Assembly: GCF_027596085.1 (NCBI RefSeq)
Contig: NC_072460.1
Location: 15,700,826-15,764,825 of the forward strand
Origin: Anoplopoma fimbria
Lineage: Eukaryota; Chordata; Actinopteri; Perciformes; Anoplopomatidae
DNA length: 64,000 nucleotides
Direction: 5' to 3'
The notes beneath the pieces are model-generated. The model was not told the origin of the DNA. It saw only the letters and a program-made list of their open reading frames with translations, and did not search any database. Numbering within the stretch: the first letter of the stretch is position 1; every line of letters begins with the position of its first letter. The position numbers were made by a program, and so were the translations under genes. This document shows, in pieces, positions 14,508 to 26,984 of this stretch.

Positions 14508-14910
14508 CCATCCTGATCCAAAGAGGATGAGCAGCCCCCATTTAGATTTAACTATATTGTGAGTATTGTTTGTGTGTAGAGGTCTGTAGAGGGTCATCTC
14601 TGACAGATGCCCTAATGGATGAATGCTTTTGTAAATGACAGATATGCTTTCGAGTTGTCATCCTTTGAGCCTTTTCAACTGAGGATCATTCAAGCTGCTG
14701 CATTTTTGTAACACTAGTCTGTTCTCAGATGAATTAGTGGGGCCACAACCTTGGGGGATTCTGGTTGTTAATAATTACTTTTTTGAGTGTGCCACGTCAG
14801 ATTTAGCTAACGCTCTAAAAATCAGATAACTGTTTAAATGGCTTGGATGAATACGCGTAAATGAGAATTGTGAATTGTCATAATGAATGCCACAGTAATA
14901 TTATATCAGG

Positions 14911-15159
14911 TTGCGTGTCCTGCCCCATATGTCCTGTAATAAAGCCCTACTTTCGGAGATCCCTAAAGGAAAGTCTATAATTTTCAACAGTGTCAGCAGC
15001 AGAATTAAGGGGCATGCTGAAGCCAAGAAATGGGTAAAAATAAGGAGCGCTGTCAACACCGTGTCACCTGAGGGTCGTACTGACTCAAATATAGAAGAAA
15101 TGGTTCAATATGGAAAATGCCTCGCCACAGCTCGGCCTCTGCAATGGGAGAGGGTCAAA
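14911..15159 (+). pseudogene. Myb/SANT-like DNA-binding domain relic
   Basis: An open frame of 83 codons that opens with TTG, so the start is arbitrary. Residues 12-20 (ALLSEIPKG), 22-31 (SIIFNSVSSR) and 39-57 (KKWVKIRSAVNTVSPEGRT) follow the pattern of the NAIF1/Harbinger-associated Myb/SANT-like domain. In those proteins a helix with LLSEV is followed by a KxxW..I..AVN.V...GRT segment and then a KKKWSD segment. The W at residue 41 and the AVN..SPEGRT block are kept. The first-helix aromatic and the later KKKW motif are missing: the frame reads EEMVQ instead. In living proteins this domain binds DNA in the nucleus; PIF/Harbinger transposons encode such a partner protein beside the transposase. 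No transposase is recognisable nearby. I read this as a decayed transposon gene or retrocopy; a chance match is possible. Confidence 0.5.
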
Positions 15160-15169
15160 TGATAAAAAA

Positions 15170-15894
15170 CATTTTTGCAGTTTGAGATGTTGATAATGAT
15201 ATTGTGGTTTTATACAACAACATCAATAGCCAAATTAAATGATGGTGATATTGTTAGACTATGTGAAGATTTTTTGAGTTATATTGCCCTTTAATTCCAA
15301 TTGCAAAGTAAAACTGAATAATGTTAAAATACTTATGAAGTGTAACATATTTAGGGTTTTCAAACTCAAAATTGTGTCAATGATGAATAATCATTATAAA
15401 ATCCATTGGTGAAAAACGTAGGCTTGGATATCAGACTAATTCAATATGATTGCTATGACAGGTCTTGTTCACTTGTAAATTTTGTTCATATCTATGGAAA
15501 ATTCACAATAGGTGCATGCAGCAGGTTCTCCTGAATCACTTGTACAAGCCACTCAAGTGGTTCTTGCATGAGGCCCATTGTTCCATTCAGCCTTGAGCTA
15601 CAGACACTCAGAACTGTAGACCGTCAGCCTGCTTTGAACCTAATGGTGTGATCTTTGCCTGCATCACAGGCAATTGGTCGCATGCATGCACACATCAACA
15701 CAGCGTTTGAGACAGCGCTTGAGCTTATGTGGCTGAAAAGTGAGTAAAGAAAATGGACGAGAAAGAGAAAAGATGGAGCTGAGAGGGTATGCATTAAAGG
15801 GAGAAAAGACCTGCAGGAAACATATGATACAGATATGCTAAAACGTATTAATCATGCGCTATGTAGGAAAACTATGCATGCATATGCGTGAAGA
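15170..15894. other. Non-coding DNA
   Basis: AT-rich spacer with several ATGCAT/GCATGC palindromic clusters at 15680-15700 and 15870-15890. No recognisable gene or transposon end. Confidence 0.5.
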
Positions 15895-16123
15895 TTATTG
15901 TTCTCGTAGTAATTTGTTCTCGTAGTAATTTGTAGTAATTTGCCTCTGCACTATACTTTTGCTCTGGCTTATGCTTTAAGATGCTTGTTTAAGAAAGGAG
16001 ATGCACTTATGACTTCTAGTGACTAGTAGTTCTCTTGAATACCTATGTTGAATACACTTCCTGTAAGTCGCTTTGGATAAAAGCGTCTGCTAAATGACTG
16101 TAATGTAATGTAATGTAATGTAA
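15895..16123 (+). mobile_element. 5'-truncated L2-type LINE, 3' UTR only
   Basis: The stretch is the sense-strand counterpart of 36922-37105: both share gcttatgctttaagatgctt-like sequence, an aagaaaggagatgcacttat block and the aatacacttcctgtaagtcg block. It starts inside the cgtagtaattt minisatellite of the LINE 3' UTR. It ends with the hairpin cgcttt-ggata-aaagcg (16069-16085) and a (TGTAA)n tail of about five units. No coding sequence remains. The GGATA-loop hairpin with TGTAA tail is the known recognition structure of eel UnaL2-like LINEs. Confidence 0.8.
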
Positions 16124-16129
16124 GATACT

Positions 16130-16884
16130 ATTGAGAATAAAGAACAGAATACTCTTTTCCTGTTAGATGGAAGTACATATGCACAGACATTTACCAAAGA
16201 GCTGTTTCAGACAGTGTTGGGCTGATGATTCACGATGATCAACACAAGTCCGACATGTCAGGCGCAAACAACATTCCAAAAGTGCACAAACATTATATAT
16301 ATGAATAGTTGTAACACGTTCATCATGCCAACTTTAAACATTGATAATATGTCAGTGTTGTGTTTGCAGCTTGTTGAGTTGCCGCAAAGTAGACCTATAT
16401 ACCTTATACAAGCATGCCAGATTCAGCAAACAGTCCTAAATTCAGATAACTGTGTGAATGACCAGTGTAAACATGTAAGCACAATCTGGACAATTTACCA
16501 AACGTAGGTGTTCATCATCTTCCTCCTACACTGGAGATTGCGATGTTAACCCTGATTGCTGATTAAAACCTAACATTTCCTGATGATTCAAAATAAATAC
16601 TATTAAATAACAAAATAATGGATGAATTTTATCATTACAAATGTACAGAAAATTGTGTTTATCACTATGGAGCCAAATCCAGGCCAAAAGTTTTGATAAT
16701 TAATAATTGAAAACTGAAAGTTCAAGCTTTGGTCTTGATCTTTGAAAAACAAAACAATGTATTCAAACTAAAAATAGGTGTCGGAAAAGTTGGTTGAGCA
16801 AGGTCCTCATCCTTCTTTGTTATGCTGTCACTCATGATTAATTGCCCCATCTCAGTTAATGCCACACGCCCCATACCAAATCAA
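16130..16884. other. Non-coding DNA
   Basis: No recognisable gene. The 90-codon frame at 16235-16507 has no domain, and low-complexity AT-rich DNA follows. Confidence 0.45.
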
Positions 16885-16885
16885 G

Positions 16886-17050
16886 ACTATAAGTCTGAAA
16901 ACTGAAAAAAATACAATCTGAAAGTGGAAAAAAGATCAGAAACTGAAAATAGATTTGAAATTGAAAAAATATGATTTTAAACTGTAAAAAATAAGATCCC
17001 AATCTGAAAATTTTAAATCTGAAACTGAAAAATATAAAACCTCAAATATC
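16886..17050 (+). repeat. Decayed minisatellite, unit near tctgaaactgaaaaa
   Basis: Around seven imperfect repetitions of a 20-28 base unit built on (a)atctgaaactgaaaaaata, with variants tctgaaaactgaaaaaa, tctgaaagtggaaaaaag and ttgaaattgaaaaaat. Spacing is irregular and every copy is different, so it is an old array. The plus strand is strongly purine-rich over its length. Confidence 0.8.
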
Positions 17051-17054
17051 AAAA

Positions 17055-20000
17055 TATATAAGAAAGTGAACAATGAAAATAGTTATTTTGTTCAAAACAA
17101 TTACAGAACTGAATAGTTATTTTTTTTGCAAAGTTCACTCAATTAGCGGAGCTTTGTAAGCAACTTTTCTTTAAAAAACAAGGCTACTAATACTGCAGGG
17201 AGGAAGAGTAAGATGCATAATAACAATTGTGAAGACTTTATAGGCAAATGTACAACCACAAAGTAAATCCAAAAGCTATCCATTCATGCAGGTCGCATTA
17301 AAAAGACAAGTGTTACCACAGCCTTAGTAATGCCCAATACAAATTTTAATAATTGATGAAATACTAATAAGTATTATCAAATAAAATCCAAGTTTTATCC
17401 ATTATGTGTTGTACTCATTGCCACACCCAAAACAATTAGTGTGGTGGAAAAGCTTTAACAGGTGGCACTGCACTTCTGCTCAGATTAAGACTTAATCAAC
17501 CAGGGCATTTATAACATGACATTTTTTTCTTCTGTGAAATATATAGAAGTATGATCTTCACAAGACAAATCATCTTGGTCTATAAATGGCTCTCATTGAT
17601 CTGCCGGCTCATCAACGCTTCAGTGCCTCCACTGTAAAAGATTCTGAGCCTAGGTAAAGATTTTATCTTGTATACAGACATATTTATACAGACAAAGCTT
17701 ATCAATTAATGTACACACGTTTTCTTTACTCTAGTGACTGATCCATTCAGTTTTTGTATTGTATTGTGATTGCACCTGAGCTGCCGGACTTCAATGAATA
17801 ATTAATGTTTCCATCTGAAAGCACTGCGGCTATGAATAAATATTTCACCAAAACCATTATTGTTTACAGTTTCCAACTGGTCACACAGCCCCGAGCGTTG
17901 TTCTGATTCATCCCAGGAGCTGCAACATGCATTGATCGTGCAGCCCTCAAGACACGTGAGGTGAATAATTGAATGCCTTGATCTTTATTTACAACAGAGG
18001 ATATGAAGTGAACAAGTTTGCAGCATCTGCAGGGGCTTAATTTGCAATGTCCCTGTACACACATACAGACACTAGATTATACATGACGTATGCACAACAG
18101 GATTATGGGCAAACAGGTCAGTTCTTACACAAACACATTTGTCGTAATGTAGGCGAGCACAGCCGAAAAACTAGTTTCGAACATGAAGGCAGACAACTGA
18201 ATGCCTCCACATGCAAAGACACACACAGACACAAAAACACGTCATGGGCAGAGGCAAAATGATTAAAGCTGGAAAAATGTACTTTCAAAAGCTGAGTTTA
18301 CTCATTACCTGGTGTTGACCTGGTGTTGACCAAGTCAAATTAATCATTCTGTCTGACATTTATCAAACTCCACCTCAACATAATCTGCTGTTTGTTTAAC
18401 ATATTAATTCAAGGTCACATGTTTTGTGTAAGTGATTCATATATCCACTTCATGTCTCAGTCAAAGGTTACTAAATAGAAGAGTGATATAAAGGAGAGGG
18501 CTGTCTTGCAGCAAGGTAAACCAGTGAACATACTCTAAATATAGTGTACACTTATTACAATATAGATTTTCTTTAGGTGGCTTGAACATGCTGCTCCCAT
18601 CTACAGATGCTTTAAAACCCCCCTTAAAAAAACCCATATTGAACTTCTTTCAGATATTTCTATATAAAAATTTTTTGGAAAAGAATGCAGATGTAATGAC
18701 TGGAGTCTGACACCTCACAGCTGTTTAAAGGAGATTCATACTTTCATCTTTGTTGATCAGTCCTTTGTGCAAGAACCTTGACACAACGATTTGTCAAATT
18801 CACAAGGTTTGAGAGTAGATCTGAGCTGGCCTTTATGAAGATTAGAAGACTGATTCACAATACATACCTAGAAATGACACATGCAAACTGCAGGGGTTGA
18901 TATGGTGCGGTGAGAACCGAGAGACACGGCTGTTTCTGACATTAATATATTTAATTATTTTCTTTAAAAACATAAGACATTCTCGCTGGTCCTGGACTGC
19001 TCCTCTTTACTCTCACTTTATTCTGGCCGGTCAGCGTTTTGAACCAAACTGGACTTAACGCTCATCGCTCTCAACAGCTTACTTTCTAAAATCCTGTGAA
19101 TCAGTGGGGAGTTGTCTGTTTATAGTACTGTGTTGTCACTGTATGCCATATGTGTGTACTGCTAGCGTAGTGGTTTTTTAAAACTTGCTGGCACTGCTCC
19201 AATTTTGTCATCCAGAACTGCCGTAGGAAAACTGCCGATTTAAGCCAAGTGATTCCTCATGATATTTCATAAATCCGTCTTTTATTGAGCTGCAAAATTT
19301 ACAGCCAATAAGTGTTGTTGCAGATTTGTGTTTTTAGAACCTTTCTGGCTCCAATCGACCTGCTACACATCGTTGGTTTCTAATTTTACCCTTACTCTTG
19401 TTCCTACTATATTTATCTCTGACTCCATTTCTCATTTTACTTATTCTTCTTAGTTCTTATGAAATTACAACTCACTCACAAACACAGAAATTCACTGACT
19501 GCAGATTGTCAACTATGGGAGACTATCACTGTAAAACCAGTTATACATCAACCAACCCATTCCACCTATATTTATAAAACTTGGGCTACAACAGTGAATC
19601 AATATTACAGCAGAGGTTTTTCTGTTTTAGCTGTTGTTGTTTTGGATGTTTGAGATTTTAGATATTTTGTGTGGTTTAGACAGGGCGCAAAGGGGATTTT
19701 TGCCTTGCTGCATTTGCACAAATTTGATATCTCGACTGTTTGTGCAGGCAGTACTAATTTGGTCCAAACAGTTTAGAATCAGATTGTACACGTTAGCTGT
19801 CGCTAGCTGATAACATATTCTATTACAACCCGTTCTAACTCCCAACCCGTCAAATACTGCCCATGGGTCTGTGCCCCTCGGCATCTGTAACAGATGTTCC
19901 AAGGCAGCCTAAACATCTGTATTTATCCCACCAGGCTTTCAGCTAACTTCAATCCTTCATCATTATAAGATGATCAGAGCAAATGACTTAGTTCAATGGG

Positions 20001-21160
20001 CATGCAAGCATCTGTGCAGGGAGGATGGGTGAAGAAGTTGGATGGGTAAAACAAACAAAGGACTTACACGGGGATGACTGCTGTTTGTGTCTCCTGTGAA
20101 GCCTAAACAATGTTGATCTATTTTACCTCAGTATTGCTACGTAGCTTACGTACTTAACAAACACCAGTCATGTTATAAATAGTTATTATATATAACAAAC
20201 TTACTTATTCTAATCCAAACCACAATAATTTCCTAACCAAGAGCTTTTGCTGCATACACCTAATCAAGTTCTTATGTTGTAGAAAGTAAACGTTATGACT
20301 TGGTAAATCTCTGCTGGAAATTTATTTTGAAAAGAGACTGTATACATGTAATGAATTGAAAATGACACGCCACTGCTGACACGTAAAAAAACTGACACTA
20401 GCAGGGTACGTAGAGCGTCATAGTTTGAAACTTGGTATTTAAAGATTAAAACATGTGTTCCTATGTGCTTGATTTGTGTGACATCAAAGGCTTGTTCCAA
20501 GAGGCATAAGCACAACAGACAGTTCTTGGGAGAACTGCAACTGATCTGGTATTTATACTGCAGGGCTGATGAGGGAAAGTGGGAATAGGTGAGCAGGTAG
20601 GCGGGGTATAGGTCAGGTGAGGGGGAATGGCAGCTAAAGGGGTTACTGCAGGGCAGGAGGGAGAGGCTGGATCTGAAATGTGGTGGTAACGGCAACAACA
20701 TTTTAATAAAACAGAAGAAGACTGCAAGCCGATTTAGACAATTCAATTTCCAAAACCACATAAAAAAAGGTCCTGCAGTTTAAAAAAAAAAATCCAAATT
20801 TTGAGTCCATTTACCTGCTTGTTCCAGAGCATTCACCTATTTTTCGTTCGGTTCAGTCTTTTGCCCTTTTCAGTTCATCAGAAGTTCACATGCAAATACT
20901 AATACTAGTATTTCTAATCTGACTGCTAATTACTTCTACAATGTGAGAACAATGGACATTTCTAATGCAAGACCCCTTACAGCAATAATTTCTTTATCAC
21001 AATTAAAAACATTTCAGATAGCTAATAAAGTGAAATAGTCTGAAAAGAGAGAAACGTCATAGTTGCTTGGGAACCGAGACCTCAATTAACCTTCTGATGC
21101 TTTTTTCTGATATTTTCCATAACTCTTATTTCTCCTCAAAGGGGAACTGTTTTTTCACAG
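17055..21160. other. Non-coding DNA, possible conserved patch near 17.9 kb
   Basis: No gene is recognised in 4 kb. A small direct duplication (acctggtgttg twice) lies at 18309-18330. The 165-codon minus-strand frame at 20264-20761 is low-complexity (Ser/Pro/Leu-rich) and overlaps a second frame, so it is probably chance. Positions 20530-20670 are G-rich and resemble decayed repeat DNA. The stretch 17880-18010 has balanced composition without simple repeats and could be a regulatory element, but nothing in the sequence proves it. Confidence 0.4.
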
Positions 21161-21220
21161 CTAATAAATCTGTGTGTGGGGGGCAGAGTGTTTCTGCTCT
21201 CCCACACACAGATTTATTAG
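21161..21220. repeat. 60-base hairpin with 20-bp perfect arms
   Basis: Arms 21161-21180 (ctaataaatctgtgtgtggg) and 21201-21220 are exact reverse complements, separated by 20 bases whose inner part can add a few more pairs (cag/ctg). An inverted duplication this short and exact would fold into a stable stem if transcribed. Confidence 0.95.
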
Positions 21221-21480
21221 TGCAACATTCGAATGTATTATCAATTTATTTATTGTGCTATTGAGTGGTAGCATATTGAGCTGCGGCAGCTTACTGAAAG
21301 GGGAGGCTGACTTTGGTTCACAGCCAGAGCTCATTCATCAACAGGATATTGATCACAGCACAACGCTCTGTGACATGTTTACCATCAGTGTCAGCACGGA
21401 GTGGTCCAGGCGGCATACATGTCCCTGGATCCTAATGAGAAAAAAAGACAAGAAGAAAAGAGCAGAATAAAAGGTCCCGC

Positions 21481-21750
21481 TTACACTTTTCCGAGCCTTC
21501 TAATATTCTGCCATGACTTTAAAGAACTGAGGACTAAACATTCATTGTTAGTCACAATGACAGGAGAAACTTTACCTACTTTAGCTTTAACTTTAGACGC
21601 ATTCTCACATACATTGCTTTCACATAACTGGCTCACAATTTGTTCATAAACAACAGAGTCTTTTGCTGTTTCTTGAATTTGTCTGACGATTGTGGCGTCA
21701 GCCCTTAACAACAGAAGTTCGACAATCTCGTCATCACTCCAATTAGACAT
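21481..21750 (-). pseudogene. Myb/SANT-like (trihelix-type) domain fragment
   Basis: A true ATG at 21750-21748 opens an 89-codon frame. Residues 3-15 (NWSDDEIVELLLL), 21-28 and 30-44 (KDSVVYEQIVSQLCE) follow the trihelix-type Myb/SANT-like pattern: W-[ST]-x-x-E at helix 1, then a K-x-x-x-[VI]-[YW]-x-x-[IV]-x-x-x-L block, then a V-K-x-K segment at 54-57. After residue 58 the match stops. The reading there, TAG|GTAAAGT with GT at 21575-21574, resembles a splice donor, so this may be a first coding exon rather than a broken frame. Such domains bind DNA and occur in PIF/Harbinger accessory proteins and in related host proteins. No downstream partner exon or transposase is recognisable. It is unlike the domain at 14911-15159, which is of the NAIF1-like type. 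Confidence 0.5.
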
Positions 21751-21754
21751 TTTT

Positions 21755-23210
21755 GTCGGTGCCGTCTTCTATGACCCTATTTTTTCTTTCTCGGAAGATT
21801 GTTTCCGTCTGGTTTCACACCAGCTGTGATAGAAAATCAAATAAAGGCCTTAGGTAGAGTAACTGGCTATCTCACTCTTTTAATTTCATCTCATCAGTTT
21901 AACAATATACATTAAGACGGTTAACAGGCTCTCATTGATTTTCTTCCCATCAATAAAATAGCAAGTGTATGTCACTAGAATTTTATATTAGACTGAAAAG
22001 TAGACTATATTATCAGAACTATAAGAACATTCAGGTTCCATGTGGCTCAAAGGTGTGCTGCAGATATACATGTTAAATGCTATGAAAAAAATTGTGTGAA
22101 AGGGGCGATGAGTGATGAGTGAGTTTAACAACAAAGAATACAACTGAAACAAAATTTATATAAAACAAATTAGGGACAGACAATATTCTCAGTGTAAATA
22201 TGTCAGAACACAAATAAAATTACCAAGCCACATGAACATTTTCCAAAACGCTTCAGAAAAATACAAAATATAAATAAGACATTATCTTCTGTGCCTGTAA
22301 ATAGTGAAATAATGCAGTCCATTTAACATGGATCTTTTTGATGTCATAATAAAACAATACCATATAAATTAAAAGAACAATTAGCTACATTTGGCTTGTT
22401 TTTCAAAGATATATAGCCATGATAGTCAGCAAATGTTACTTATAATTTATTCAGCTGTCATTGGCCACTGCTATGCACAAGCTGGGGACTTCCAAAATGG
22501 TTACCGTGCATGTAGCCTTATCTCAGAGGGCTCTATTGGTTCTAGTATTGATTATATCAGTGGGAAAAAAAATGCTACTATGTTGACAATGGATTGAAAC
22601 TAATGAAAAACAAGAAACTGTCATTTTTTATAAGAGGAGCAGCAAATTACTGCAAATGGATCGTTCCCCTGTGATTCTCAGTTGAACCCCCACATCACCC
22701 TGCTCCTTGCAAGCGGGGCCATGAATGTTAGTTTACAGTTAAACCCTCGGTCTGGGCCCAAAGCAGCTGCTCATCCATGAACTGAAAATCAATTGTGGGT
22801 CGATTAGCAGAGAGACGGGTGTGGACGTGAGGTAAATAAAGCATGTGCTGTCTCTAAATAAGTCATAATAAGAGACGGCACATTACTGGATCAAATCCAA
22901 ATTAAGAAGCTTTATTTATTTTACAAACCATTACAGATTTGCTTTGAAACAGTCTGGGTTTGTCTGTCAATATCTGGACATCACAAGCCTGACCTTGATG
23001 CATTTGGCCATGGTGGAGAGATGTGTAAATGTAATATAACTGAAATAAGCATTAATGTACTGTATGAGAGCATTCATGTAAAGTATGAGGTCCCTTTTAG
23101 GTTTCAATAATATTCAGGTCCCGTCTAATCTTCGGCTGTTGAACTGGACTGTCTGAATGCTTCACACATTTTTAGTGCTGATTTAGAAAAAGATGTGAGG
23201 GCAAAAAGTC
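21755..23210. other. Non-coding DNA, possible conserved patch
   Basis: No gene is recognised. AT-rich DNA runs to about 22.6 kb. The stretch 22660-22930 is repeat-free with balanced composition and motifs such as tcaattgtgggtcgatta and aaattaagaagctttattta, so it is a candidate conserved element that cannot be verified from one sequence. Confidence 0.4.
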
Positions 23211-23211
23211 A

Positions 23212-23432
23212 AGTGAAGAAATCATGAAGAAATCAATTTGGAAACACATGAGCAGTATGAAGAAAACATCTTCTCCAATTTGATGACACATGAGCAGCAT
23301 ATAGAAAAAATATTTTTGCTCAGCTTTAAAAAGATGTTTTCCAACTTGACGATAAATGGGCAGCATTTACAATACATCATCACCAACATGACGATACATC
23401 TGAAGCTTTTGCAAAACATCTTCAACAACTTC
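23212..23432. repeat. Decayed minisatellite, unit about 45-57 bases
   Basis: Recurring blocks acacatgagcagtatgaaga, acacatgagcagcatataga, aaatgggcagcatttacaat and acatctgaagcttttgcaaa alternate with aacatcttctccaatttgat-like blocks. This gives about four diverged units. Both strands stay open because stop codons are rare in the unit, which explains the overlapping 60-75 codon frames here. Confidence 0.65.
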
Positions 23433-23537
23433 ACTACTCAACTCAACTCATATGTTTATTAGGTATAATGTTACAGTCACTAAAAGGTGAACATTAACAG
23501 CATCACATAGCCTAGCAGACTGGCACATCGGCCACAT

Positions 23538-23663
<126 letters not shown>

Positions 23664-23664
23664 C

Positions 23665-24395
23665 AGACACAGCAAAATCAGCATAAAATGCAAATGAACA
23701 CCGATAAAAAACTAATTTATATTGTCAAAAAAGCTTACTTTTGATGGTCACAGCAGGAGACGACGGGGCTCGGGTTGAACACTGAAATTATTTCATTATA
23801 GTCTCCTTCAAAGGAAAGCTGGGACAAAGGGTTTAGTCTGTATAATGCAGCAGCTTTAACACTTGCTCTAATGGCCCTAAAGTGTCATTTTAACTTCTAC
23901 TTTGTTAGCACAATCACTTTCTTAATGGAAAATAGTTGACGTCTTACTATACTCTAGTACATTATTTTAAAGATTTACTGTGTCCTCCAGTGAATATAAC
24001 AAAAAACTGATTTAATAACTTCATTAGACGTTTATTTAAGCCCTAAAGGGTTGCGAAGAACAGAATAAAATTTCCCTCCACTTTCATTTCATGGCAAAAT
24101 GAGAGGACTTTCTGGATTTTCAGTCCTCTTTTGGGTTCTTTATTAATATGTTTTTAAGTTTTCATCACTTTGTTTGTTTCAACTTAACTTCCTCTGATAT
24201 AGGATGATTGTAGCTTGTGAGACGAGAGCCTAAATATTTTTCACATTATGTCGTATTTTATGTAACATAATGTTTTTTCTTACCCTAACCAAGTGGTTTT
24301 GTGCCAAAACCTAGACGCCACTGCCACACAATAAAAACTATAGATAGGCCTTCTGAGACAAGATACTAAGCAAAAGGCTTATGCCAAAGCAGCAA
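23665..24395. other. Non-coding DNA
   Basis: Nothing coding is recognised. Positions 24275-24315 (accctaaccaagtggttttg) resemble, in reverse orientation, the ggttaggtttaggcaa-type repeat found at 31125-31235 and 48745-48870. Confidence 0.4.
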
Positions 24396-24399
24396 AGCA

Positions 24400-24910
24400 T
24401 GACAAGCAGGGATGAGATCATGTTGCGTATACACTAGACACCATTAGGGTTTCACATAAAATCAAACAAAAGCTTGTGACCCACACGGATGCACAAAGCA
24501 TGAATCGCGCTTCAGCCTGCCTAATTCCCTATTTCCTCTGGCAGGGTGTTCCAGAGCCTTGTGGCTCTTATCTGTCCCCATTAGCCTTTAGCAGAGTGAC
24601 TGGAAAAGATAAAAGAGCCCCTGCCTGGGTACCTCAAAGTAAGACCAGGGTTGCGCTAGGATAAAATTATCTAGATATATTGAAGAGTCAGACTATTTAG
24701 TGCCTGGTAAGTAATTAAAAGATGCACTGAAAGCCAATGTAAAGAGGCTAAAACCAAGGTGATTTGTTCGAACATGTTTACTCAGATTAAAGCCATTCAG
24801 CCGAGTTCTGTACTGTCTGTAGCCAGTCTGAAGTTGTTCTATTTATGCATGTATAAAAAACCGTAACAGTAATACAGGCATGATGATATCAAGGCATGTA
24901 GAATGGTTTC
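24400..24910. mobile_element. Worn interspersed repeat, family unassigned
   Basis: Contains tgttccagagccttgtggct, actgaaagccaatgtaaaga and a ggtgatttgttcgaacatgt block in the order I recall from a common fish interspersed repeat; a related order occurs at 9478-10110. It is heavily mutated, with approximate ends and no convincing ORF. The 62-codon frame at 24476-24664 is probably chance. Confidence 0.4.
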
Positions 24911-24914
24911 TCTA

Positions 24915-25420
24915 TCTTTATAAAATTATACATCTGTGCTTCTGTCTCATTAAAGAATATACATATTCTTTTTAAAGTTCTTCATCTTCTATTATTCATC
25001 ACAAAACTTTGAAACCGAGAAAAACCTGGAGATATTCATAGAAAGTTTTCATGATTTTAAGGTCTTCCTGCTTTATTAGTTAATAATAGTGAGAGTGAAA
25101 TGAAATTGAGTGCAGAAGGTGGTGGGTCCTTTTTCTTTCAAAAGCTTTTTTGTGTCCTTTTATCAGTTGGGAGCAAAATCCAATTACTTAAAATCTCACT
25201 TTAAGATATTTTTTATAAAGTAGAAGATAAGTGAAGGGGAATTCATTGCTCTTATTATCTTTTATCAGGTGCAGACATTCAGAAAAGTAGCCCTTATAAA
25301 TGTGGTCTATTTTTTTATTTTTTAGAAACGATCAGGTGAAAGTTGTTGCATTAATTAACCTAGGCTTTCTGTGACAAAAGAAGGTATAGAAAATAAGAAA
25401 TATGGTGCAACAGGCTCATA
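24915..25420. other. Non-coding DNA
   Basis: AT-rich spacer without recognisable features. Confidence 0.5.
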
Positions 25421-25423
25421 GCA

Positions 25424-25590
25424 ACAAACCTGTTACACCATATTCCCACAGTACACCCCACAGGATAGGAGGGACACGGTCATAAGCCTCCTACAAGTCC
25501 ACAAAACACGTCGGCAAACCCACGGCCCCTCTTCAACCCTTCCAGGGTACAGAGCTGGTCCACAGCCATCACACTCTCTTGGAATCATGA
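25424..25590 (-). pseudogene. LINE reverse-transcriptase relic
   Basis: Read on the minus strand, the sequence passes through pieces reading VDQLCTL, then a stretch corresponding to the FVDLEKA[FY]D RT motif region (here tttgtggacttgtaggaggc, with a stop), then tcctatcctgtggggtgtac and tgtgggaatatggtgtaaca. The last two match the RVPRxxLWxxLxxYG segment of RTE/Rex-type non-LTR retrotransposons as I recall it. Frames change and stops occur, so it is a dead fragment of about 55 codons around RT motif A. The clade is inferred from memory of the motif, not from a search. Confidence 0.55.
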
Positions 25591-25594
25591 ATTA

Positions 25595-26983
<1,389 letters not shown>

Positions 26984-26984
26984 T

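Noticed and set aside
20264..20761. 165-codon minus-strand frame, the longest outside the L2 and equal to its endonuclease frame
   Set aside because: Low-complexity Ser/Pro/Leu content, an overlapping alternative frame, no domain and no splice or promoter context.
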